Shown one piece after another: positions 42,252 to 48,845 of a DNA stretch of 64,000 bases (its first letter is position 1; every line of letters begins with the position of its first letter). The notes beneath the pieces are model-generated. The model was not told the DNA's origin. It was given only the letters and a program-made list of their open reading frames with translations, and did not search any database. Source of the stretch: Thermoanaerobaculum aquaticum (lineage in GTDB: Bacteria > Acidobacteriota > Thermoanaerobaculia > Thermoanaerobaculales > Thermoanaerobaculaceae); NCBI RefSeq assembly GCF_000687145.1, contig NZ_JMFG01000011.1, positions 67,444 through 131,443 of the forward strand, read 5' to 3'. A program made the translations under genes and the position numbers.

Positions 42252-43312
42252 GCGTGGAGCTGTGCGGGGTCTCCAAGCGGTTTGGGGAGAAAACCGTCAT
42301 TGCGCCCCTGGACCTGCAGGTGGCTACCGGGGAATTCCTGGTGTTGGTGGGGCCTTCGGGGTGCGGCAAGACCACAGTTTTGCGGCTGGTGGCGGGGCTG
42401 GAAGAGCCCTCCACCGGTCGCATTTTGGTGGATGGAAAAGACGTCACCTCATTGCCCCCAGGCCAGCGGGACGTGGCCATGGTTTTCCAAAACTACGCGC
42501 TTTACCCGCACATGACGGTGGCGGAAAACCTGGAGTTCCCTTTAAAAATGCGGCGCTTACCGAGACCGGAGCGCCAGCGCTTGGTGCAGGAGGTGGCGGA
42601 GGTGCTGGACATTGGCCACCTCTTGAATTCCCTTCCCCGCCAGCTTTCCGGCGGCCAGCGGCAGCGGGTGGCGCTGGGTCGCGCCATGGTGCGCAAGCCT
42701 GCGGTTTTCCTCTTCGACGAGCCCCTTTCCAACATTGACGCAAAGCTGCGGGTGCAAACCCGCGCGGAGCTGGCCCGTCTGCAGCAGCGGTTGGGCACCA
42801 CCACCCTGTACGTCACCCACGACCAGGTGGAAGCCATGACCTTGGGCCACCGGGTGGCGGTCATGAAGGAGGGACGCATCCTCCAGGTGGGGCCACCTTT
42901 GGAGGTGTACCGCTTGCCAGCCGATACCTTCGTGGCCACCTTCATTGGCAGCCCACCCATGAACCTCTTTCCCGCCACCGTCCAAGCCGGCGGGCTTGTT
43001 ATTGCCGAAACCTTTTTCCCTCTCCCACAAGCGGTTTTGCCTTTGCACCCTGGGGAGGCCTGCACCGCCGGCATTCGCCCCGAGCACTGGCGTCCGACTT
43101 CCGCGGAGGAGCCAGCTTTGGCGCTGGGCGTAGCGGTGGTGGAGCTTTTGGGTCCCACGGTTCAGGTGGGGGGGTACGTGGGCCAAACCTGGGCCACGGT
43201 GCTTTTGCCGGCTGACGCCCGACCTCGGCCAGGCGATACGCTGAAGTTGACCTTTTCCCCGGAAAACCTCTGCCTCTTTGCTCCCGATTCCGGCCAAAGG
43301 CTGTACCCTTAA
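42248..43312 (+). CDS. Sugar ABC transporter ATPase (MalK/UgpC/MsmX type)
   Basis: A 354-residue CUT1-class ATPase. Walker A GPSGCGKT 35-42, signature LSGGQ 133-137, Walker B VFLFDE 153-158, switch His191. The C-terminal OB-type regulatory domain starts about 240 (GSPPMNLFPATV, GIRPEHW). It lies 6.7 kb from the two permeases but is the only sugar ATPase in the locus, so it most likely powers the same importer. It overlaps the GH94 gene by ATGA, coupling import energy to the phosphorylase. Confidence 0.93.
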   Translation: MSVELCGVSKRFGEKTVIAPLDLQVATGEFLVLVGPSGCGKTTVLRLVAGLEEPSTGRILVDGKDVTSLPPGQRDVAMVFQNYALYPHMTVAENLEFPLKMRRLPRPERQRLVQEVAEVLDIGHLLNSLPRQLSGGQRQRVALGRAMVRKPAVFLFDEPLSNIDAKLRVQTRAELARLQQRLGTTTLYVTHDQVEAMTLGHRVAVMKEGRILQVGPPLEVYRLPADTFVATFIGSPPMNLFPATVQAGGLVIAETFFPLPQAVLPLHPGEACTAGIRPEHWRPTSAEEPALALGVAVVELLGPTVQVGGYVGQTWATVLLPADARPRPGDTLKLTFSPENLCLFAPDSGQRLYP

Positions 43313-43345
43313 GGGCTCCGCAGTGCCACGAGGTACAGACCAAAA

Positions 43346-43372
43346 GCGATCGGCCGCCCGACCGCCTTTTTT
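43346..43372 (+). terminator. Rho-independent terminator of the glucan locus
   Basis: GCGATCGG pairs with CCGACCGC (one mismatch) around a CCGC loop, followed by C and six T. It ends transcription after the ABC ATPase. Confidence 0.7.
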
Positions 43373-43440
43373 AACACGCTGCAAAACCGCCGCGTGATCC
43401 TTACGTAAGAAGGCAGGGGTTCATCCCCGAGGAGGGCGCT

Positions 43441-46400
43441 ATGCGTTGGATTAAGGTTGCTGTGGTCATGCTGGCGGTGGGGTTTGCCCAGGCCAGCGAA
43501 AAGAAAGCCGAAACCCCCAAAGACCCGGTGTGGAACGAGGAAAACTTTGCGGGGCTGGAGTTTCGGGCTTTGGGGCCGGCGGTGGCTTCCGGGCGCATTT
43601 GCGATATTGCCGTGGATCCCCAAAACCCCAAGCGCTACTTCCTGGCGGTGTGTTCGGGTGGCGTCTGGAAAACCGAAAACGGCGGCGTCACCTTCACTCC
43701 GGTCTTTGACAAGGAAAAGTCCTACTCCATTGGCTGCGTGGCCCTGGACCCCCAAAACCCCCACACCGTTTGGGTGGGAACCGGCGAAAACAACAGCCAG
43801 CGCTCGGTGAGCTGGGGGGATGGGGTATACGTTTCGCGGGACGACGGCCAGAGCTGGCAGCGTGTGGGCCTGGAAAAATCCGAGCACATTGGACGCATCG
43901 TGATTGATCCTCGCGATTCAAACGTGGTGTTCGTGGCCGCCCAGGGGCCCCTGTGGGCTGCCGGCGGCGACCGGGGTCTTTACAAAACCACCGACGGCGG
44001 CAAGACCTGGAACCGCATCCTCCACGTGTCCGAAAACACCGGCATCAACGAAGTGTGGATGGATCCCCGCAACCCCGATGTGCTGTACGCCACCTCCTAT
44101 CAGCGGCGGCGGCACGTCTGGACTCTCATCAACGGAGGGCCAGAGTCCACGATTTACAAATCAGAAGATGCCGGCAAAACCTGGCGCAAGATCGAAAAAG
44201 GTCTGCCCAAGGAGGACAAGGGGCGCATTGGGCTTTGCGTTTCTCCCGCCAACCCTGACGTGATTTACGCCATTGTGGAGGCCGCCAACGGCAAATCCGG
44301 GGTTTTCCGCTCCACCAACCGCGGGGAATCCTGGGAAAAGCGCTCGGATTACCACACCTCCTCGGGGCAGTACTACAACGAGCTCACCTGCGATCCCAAG
44401 GACGAAAACACCGTGTACGCCATGGACACCTGGCTGCACGTTTCCACCGATGGCGGCAAGACTTTCCGGCGCGTGGGGGAAAAAACCAAGCACGTGGACA
44501 ACCACGCCATGTGGATTGATCCCACCGACACCGCCCACTGGCTGGTGGGCTGCGATGGCGGCCTTTACGAAACCTGGGACCGCGGGGCCACCTGGCATTT
44601 CAAGCCCAACCTGCCGGTGACCCAGTTTTACCGGGTGACCGTGGACAACTCCAAGCCGTTTTACTTCGTGTACGGCGGCACCCAGGACAACAACACCCTA
44701 GGCGGGCCTTCCCGCACCACCTCGGCTTCCGGCATCGTCAACAGCGATTGGTTCGTCACCACCGGTGGCGACGGCTTCGTCACCCGGGTGGATCCCGAAG
44801 ACCCCAACATCCTCTACAGCGAATCCCAGTATGGGGGGCTGGTGCGCTACGACCGGCGCAGCGGCGAGGAGGTGGACATCCAGCCCCAGGAGGGCCCGGG
44901 GGATCCCCCCAACCGCTGGAACTGGGACTCCCCGCTCATCATTTCCCCCCACAACCCCAAGCGGCTTTACTTTGCCTCGCAAAGGGTGTACCGCTCCGAC
45001 GACCGTGGGGACAGCTGGGTGCCCATTTCCGGCGACCTTACCCGGCAAATTGACCGCAACCAGCTGCCGGTGATGGGTAAGGTTTGGCCAGCCGATGCGG
45101 TAGCAAAGAATGCCTCCACCTCCTTTTACGGCAACATCGTGGCGCTTGCGGAATCGCCCCTCAAAGAAGGGCTGCTGTTCGTGGGCACCGACGATGGCCT
45201 CATTCAAATCACTGAAGACGGTGGCAAAACCTGGCAAAAAATCGAAAAAGTGGGTCAGGTGCCCGAGCGCACCTACGTTGCTGACCTGGAACCCTCCCAC
45301 TTTGACCGCCACACCCTTTACGCTGCCTTCGACAACCACAAGATGGGGGACTTCACACCGTACCTGTACCGCTCCCGGGACCTGGGCAAAACCTGGGAAA
45401 ACATCGCTGGCAACTTGCCGGCTAACCACGTGGTGTACAGCATCGTGGAGGACCCCAAGGATCCCAACCTGCTGTTTGCCGGCACCGAGTTTGGCGTGTT
45501 CTTCAGCGCCAACGCCGGCCAAAACTGGGTCAAGCTCACCGGCGGCATCCCCACCATTGCCGTGCGCGACATTGCCATTCAGGAACGGGAAAACGATTTG
45601 GTGCTGGCCACCTTTGGCCGCGGCTTTTACGTGCTGGACGACTACACGCCCCTGCGGGGTTTGACCCGGGAAAAGCTGGAAAAACCGGCGCTGCTGTTCC
45701 CGGTTAAACCCGCCTGGGCCTACATCGAGCGCACCCCCCTCGGCAGCCGTGGCAAAGGCTCCCAAGGGGACAGCTTCTTCACCGCCCCCAACCCTCCCTT
45801 TGGCGCCACCTTCACTTACTTTTTGAAGGAAGAGCTCCTCACCCTCAAAGAACAGCGCCACAAAGCGGAAAAAGAAGCAGAAAAGCAAGGAAAAACCCCA
45901 CCCTACCCCACCCCTGAGCAGCTGCGGGCCGAAGCGCAGGAGGAGCCACCGACCATCATCCTCACCGTCAGCGACCCGGATGGCAACGTCATCCGCCGGC
46001 TGGAGGGCAGCAAGGAAAAGGGCATGCACCGGGTCACCTGGGACCTGCGTTTTCCACCCGCCCACCCCATCCGTGGCGAAAGGCCCCAGGACGAGCCCGC
46101 CCCCTGGGAACCCCGGGAGCTCGGGCCTCTGGTGGCCCCGGGTACGTACCAGGTGAGTCTCTCCCAGCGCGTGCGGGGGGTGGAAACCCTCCTGGCCGGA
46201 CCGGTTTCGTTTGAGGTCATCCCCTTGGGCCAGGCCACCCTGGAGGCCAAGGACAAGCAAGCTGAGCTGGCCTTCCACCGCAAGGTCCAGCGGCTGCAGC
46301 GGGCGGTGCTGGCCGCCTCCGAGGTGGTTCGCGACACCGGCGAGCGCATCAAGCGCTTGAAGGTGGCCATCGAGCGCACCCCGGCAGCCAAACCCGAATG

Positions 46401-46728
46401 GGGCACCCGCCTGCGCCAGCTGGAAGCTGAGCTCCTACGGCTAGACATGGAGCTTTTCGGCGACCGGGAAATGGCCCGGCGCAACGAACCCACCCTTCCG
46501 GGCATTCGCGATCGGGTGGTGCGCATCGTCTCCAGCCTCTACACTGCGACTGCCCCGGCTACCGGCACGCAAAAGCAGGGCTACGAAATTGCTGCAAACC
46601 AATTTGAAAAGTTCCTAAGCGGCTTGCGGCAACTGGTCACCACCGACTTGCCGGCGCTGGAATCGGAGCTGGAAAAAGCTGGTGCACCCCACACCCCCGG
46701 CCGCTTCCCGGAGTGGCATAAGGAATAG
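43441..46728 (+). CDS. Large secreted BNR/sortilin-like beta-propeller protein
   Basis: A 1095-residue exported protein with signal peptide cut near AQA (residue 19). Residues 35-740 hold about ten BNR/Asp-box repeats (TTDGGKTWNR, SEDAGKTWRK, STDGGKTFRR, TEDGGKTWQK, SRDLGKTWEN), forming two VPS10/sortilin-like propellers. About 740-910 are linker and beta-sandwich regions, the rest helical (LQRAVLAASEVVRDTGERIK). Such proteins are frequent in Acidobacteriota and are often called glycosyl hydrolases, but catalytic residues of sialidases are not evident. A peptide- or glycan-binding role is possible. GAGGAG precedes the ATG; it forms its own unit between two terminators. Confidence 0.85.
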   Translation: MRWIKVAVVMLAVGFAQASEKKAETPKDPVWNEENFAGLEFRALGPAVASGRICDIAVDPQNPKRYFLAVCSGGVWKTENGGVTFTPVFDKEKSYSIGCVALDPQNPHTVWVGTGENNSQRSVSWGDGVYVSRDDGQSWQRVGLEKSEHIGRIVIDPRDSNVVFVAAQGPLWAAGGDRGLYKTTDGGKTWNRILHVSENTGINEVWMDPRNPDVLYATSYQRRRHVWTLINGGPESTIYKSEDAGKTWRKIEKGLPKEDKGRIGLCVSPANPDVIYAIVEAANGKSGVFRSTNRGESWEKRSDYHTSSGQYYNELTCDPKDENTVYAMDTWLHVSTDGGKTFRRVGEKTKHVDNHAMWIDPTDTAHWLVGCDGGLYETWDRGATWHFKPNLPVTQFYRVTVDNSKPFYFVYGGTQDNNTLGGPSRTTSASGIVNSDWFVTTGGDGFVTRVDPEDPNILYSESQYGGLVRYDRRSGEEVDIQPQEGPGDPPNRWNWDSPLIISPHNPKRLYFASQRVYRSDDRGDSWVPISGDLTRQIDRNQLPVMGKVWPADAVAKNASTSFYGNIVALAESPLKEGLLFVGTDDGLIQITEDGGKTWQKIEKVGQVPERTYVADLEPSHFDRHTLYAAFDNHKMGDFTPYLYRSRDLGKTWENIAGNLPANHVVYSIVEDPKDPNLLFAGTEFGVFFSANAGQNWVKLTGGIPTIAVRDIAIQERENDLVLATFGRGFYVLDDYTPLRGLTREKLEKPALLFPVKPAWAYIERTPLGSRGKGSQGDSFFTAPNPPFGATFTYFLKEELLTLKEQRHKAEKEAEKQGKTPPYPTPEQLRAEAQEEPPTIILTVSDPDGNVIRRLEGSKEKGMHRVTWDLRFPPAHPIRGERPQDEPAPWEPRELGPLVAPGTYQVSLSQRVRGVETLLAGPVSFEVIPLGQATLEAKDKQAELAFHRKVQRLQRAVLAASEVVRDTGERIKRLKVAIERTPAAKPEWGTRLRQLEAELLRLDMELFGDREMARRNEPTLPGIRDRVVRIVSSLYTATAPATGTQKQGYEIAANQFEKFLSGLRQLVTTDLPALESELEKAGAPHTPGRFPEWHKE

Positions 46729-46752
46729 CGGCAGCTCTTTTTTCACATCCCA

Positions 46753-46782
46753 CCCGGCGCGCTGCGGCGCGCCGGGTTTTTT
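46753..46782 (+). terminator. Rho-independent terminator of the propeller gene
   Basis: A ten-base-pair perfect stem (CCCGGCGCGC with GCGCGCCGGG), TGCG loop and six T. Confidence 0.9.
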
Positions 46783-46790
46783 GTGGGAGG

Positions 46791-47507
46791 TCAGCATTGG
46801 CAAGAGCCGGAAACCAACTGGAGCACCGGCTGCCAGCGCTTGCGAAGCTCTTCGGCCACTTGGGGCCACTTCTGGGCATGGGGCGGTTGCCAGGCAAAAA
46901 GGAACGACACAAAAGAGCCGAACACCGCGGCCACCTGTGACCCAGGGGTATGCTCCCCCAAGGCAGAAAGGCGGCTTTGCAGGTAGGAAATCCGGGGTTT
47001 TCGGGGCAGGTATTGGAAGACCACCAGCGAAAGCCCCTGGGACCAGAGGGCCTCCACTTCATGCCAAAACAGGTAGCGCTCAAAGCCCCGCCGTCCCCAA
47101 GGCACTGAGGGAATCTCCAGGCCGTTGTCGGGATCCAAAAACACCATATCGGAACCGTGTGCTGCGGCTTGCAGTCTTTGGAACCAGACCTTCCGAGCCC
47201 CCACGTCCACCGGAACCGGCAAGGAAAAGAAACGGGTCTTGCCCAAAAGGCCGCTGTGTTCGAAAAGGGTTAGGCCCTCCTCGGTCGCCCGGGCAGTCAT
47301 GTCCCGCAAGGCATCAAACAGCTCCGGATCAAAGACCTGCCATTTTTCAGGTTGCGCCAAATACTGCCGCCGCTGGCCTGTCCCTTTGGGCTCGTCGTCC
47401 GTGAGCATCCACACCACCAGGAGCTTGAAGCCGCCGGCCCGCAGCACACAGCGCAACACGCCGTAAGTGAGGTAGTCGTTCACATCCCCGAAGTACTGTC
47501 GCTTCAT
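46791..47507 (-). CDS. Uncharacterised protein with N-terminal YFGDVNDYLTYG motif
   Basis: A 238-residue protein of a family I recognise by its start (MKRQYFGDVNDYLTYGVLRC) but cannot name. Other marks are WMLTDDEPKG, MVFLDPDNGLEIPS and VFQYLPRK, suggesting an alpha/beta fold with an acidic site. No signal peptide or membrane segment. Proteins with this opening occur sporadically across bacteria, often among accessory genes, so a defence or nuclease-like role is conceivable but unproven. It stands alone, with convergent and divergent neighbours and 404 bp of apparently non-coding DNA upstream. The ATG at 47507 is preferred because the conserved motif begins there. Confidence 0.65.
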   Translation of the reverse strand: MKRQYFGDVNDYLTYGVLRCVLRAGGFKLLVVWMLTDDEPKGTGQRRQYLAQPEKWQVFDPELFDALRDMTARATEEGLTLFEHSGLLGKTRFFSLPVPVDVGARKVWFQRLQAAAHGSDMVFLDPDNGLEIPSVPWGRRGFERYLFWHEVEALWSQGLSLVVFQYLPRKPRISYLQSRLSALGEHTPGSQVAAVFGSFVSFLFAWQPPHAQKWPQVAEELRKRWQPVLQLVSGSCQC

Positions 47508-47874
47508 CGCAACTCTCGTGACGCCTCGCTTCAGAATATGCCCCAAAAAAACCCAGAGCGCCCTCCGGCCGCCCGGGAGGCGAAAAAACCTGGAAATTCT
47601 CGGGGTCGGTCACCGGCGCAAGAGCGACGCGAAAAGAGCAACTGGAAGGTGCTTGCCAAATGCGGCTTCGGCGGTGACCCCTGGGGACCTACCGGTGTTT
47701 TCTCAACGGCTGCAGGCGAGAGCATCCTGCCCGGGCCGGTCCTGTTGGGGTTTGCACCCTTGGGTTACGCGAATCCGCCAGCTAAGGACCGGTGCAGGGC
47801 TTCTCTTTCCAGCACGTGCTCAGCCACCAGCGTGCCGCCTGAGGCGCCCTCCTTTCTCTCAATCCAAAAAGGCC
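47508..47874. other. Intergenic stretch without a recognised gene
   Basis: I see no convincing coding frame or RNA. Two eight-base complementary arms, GGTCACCG at 47608-47615 and CGGTGACC at 47672-47679, could pair over a 56-base loop, but nothing else supports a structure. Confidence 0.5.
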
Positions 47875-47903
47875 TTGCGATGTTTGTCAATACGTCGTAG
47901 AAT
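47875..47903 (+). promoter_or_regulatory. Sigma-70-like promoter of the ArsR-DoxX operon
   Basis: TTGCGA, 17-base spacer, TAGAAT. TAGAAT ends eight bases before the ATG at 47912, so the mRNA would begin at or just before the start codon. Confidence 0.6.
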
Positions 47904-47911
47904 GGGGGACG

Positions 47912-48232
47912 ATGGACGAGCGGCTCTTCCTCCAGGTGGCCAAGGCCATCGCCGACCCGCGGCGGTTGGCGATCCTCGAAGCCATCACCCGTGCCGGGGA
48001 AATCACCTGCGGCGAGCTCGCTCGCCTTTTCCCCATCGGGCAGTCCACGGTTTCGCACCACGTGGGCATCCTGGAGCGGGCCCAGCTTGTGAACGTACGG
48101 CGCCAGGGGCAATACGCGATTTTTTCAGCGCGCCCGGAAACACTCAAAATGTTTTTGGAAAGGCTTAACTCTCGGCTCTTGGATGTGGCTCAAACCACGG
48201 CCCAAAACGGGCCAAAGGAGGGAGGACCATGA
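47912..48232 (+). CDS. ArsR-family winged-helix regulator
   Basis: A 106-residue repressor: helix-turn-helix GEITCGELARLFPIGQSTVSHHVGILERAQLV and wing NVRRQGQYAIFSA. The metal-binding ELCVCDL motif of ArsR/SmtB sensors is absent; one cysteine lies at the first recognition region, so a redox or other signal is possible. It is translated as one unit with a DoxX-family membrane protein (ATGA overlap) and probably controls it and itself. Confidence 0.88.
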   Translation: MDERLFLQVAKAIADPRRLAILEAITRAGEITCGELARLFPIGQSTVSHHVGILERAQLVNVRRQGQYAIFSARPETLKMFLERLNSRLLDVAQTTAQNGPKEGGP

Positions 48233-48633
48233 TGGACACGATCAACCGTTTTTCTCCACCCTTGGGCAGGCTTTTGTTGTCCCTCATCTTTATCACCTCG
48301 GGGATCAACAAAATCCTTAACTTTTCCGGCACCGCGGGCTACATGGAGAGTAAGGGCATGCCGCTGGTCCCGCTGTTCCTCACCGCCGCCATCGTCCTGG
48401 AGCTGGCTGGCGGGCTTTCGCTGCTTTTGGGGTTTAAAGCTCGCGTTGGCGCCTTGCTTTTAATTGTGTTCCTGATCCCCACGACCCTCATCTTCCATAA
48501 CTTCTGGGCACTGGAAGGGGCAGACCGCCAAATGCAAATGATTCACTTCATGAAAAACCTCGCCATCCTCGGCGGGCTTTTGGTGGTCTTCGGACTGGGT
48601 CCCGGGCCGGTGAGCATGGATCAAAAGGAGTAA
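48229..48633 (+). CDS. DoxX family membrane protein
   Basis: A 134-residue protein with four hydrophobic helices. LGRLLLSLIFITSGINKILN is the family's opening; AAIVLELAGGLSLLLGFKAR and MIHFMKNLAILGGLLVV follow. DoxX relatives take part in redox or stress functions of the membrane, not well defined. Pairing with an ArsR or MarR-type regulator is common in bacteria. A second ATG three bases on is possible. Confidence 0.88.
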   Translation: MMDTINRFSPPLGRLLLSLIFITSGINKILNFSGTAGYMESKGMPLVPLFLTAAIVLELAGGLSLLLGFKARVGALLLIVFLIPTTLIFHNFWALEGADRQMQMIHFMKNLAILGGLLVVFGLGPGPVSMDQKE

Positions 48634-48640
48634 AAAAGGT

Positions 48641-48683
48641 GCCGCGGAGGGGGTACGGCGTGCCGTACCCCCTCCATTGCGGC
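48641..48683 (+). terminator. Long hairpin after DoxX
   Basis: A 13-base-pair perfect stem (GGAGGGGGTACGG with CCGTACCCCCTCC, CGTG loop) extended by an outer five-base-pair stem GCCGC/GCGGC after a three-base bulge. No T-run follows on either side, so termination is likely but not certain. Confidence 0.6.
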
Positions 48684-48845
48684 AACTCTCCACAGACGGC
48701 TTCTCTCTGGGCGTTTTAGCTGGAGAAGCCTCGCTCCTAACTCTGCCACAGACGCATCTCTACGAATCGGAAAGCGAAGCTCTCGTCTCGCGTTTGTCCA
48801 CAAAATTACCCAAGTTTAAAGATCCCTGTCCGAACACCAATTTCA
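48684..48845. repeat. Short imperfect direct repeats downstream of DoxX
   Basis: Two copies of AACTCT(G)CCACAGACG at 48684-48698 and 48739-48754 are each followed by a CT-rich TCTCT tract. Between them GGCTTCTC (48698-48705) can pair with GAGAAGCC (48723-48730). No coding frame is seen. The role is unknown. Confidence 0.4.

Noticed and set aside
43400-43409. CTTACGTAAG palindrome before the propeller gene
   Set aside because: Only ten bases, a single copy and no promoter around it; too little to call an operator.
43441-46728. Sialidase
   Set aside because: Asp-box repeats are present, but the arginine triad and other sialidase active-site residues are not evident.
47765-47835. A minus-strand reading VAEHVLEREALHRSLAGGFA upstream of ArsR
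   Set aside because: No start with a ribosome site; the longer frame lies antisense to ArsR.
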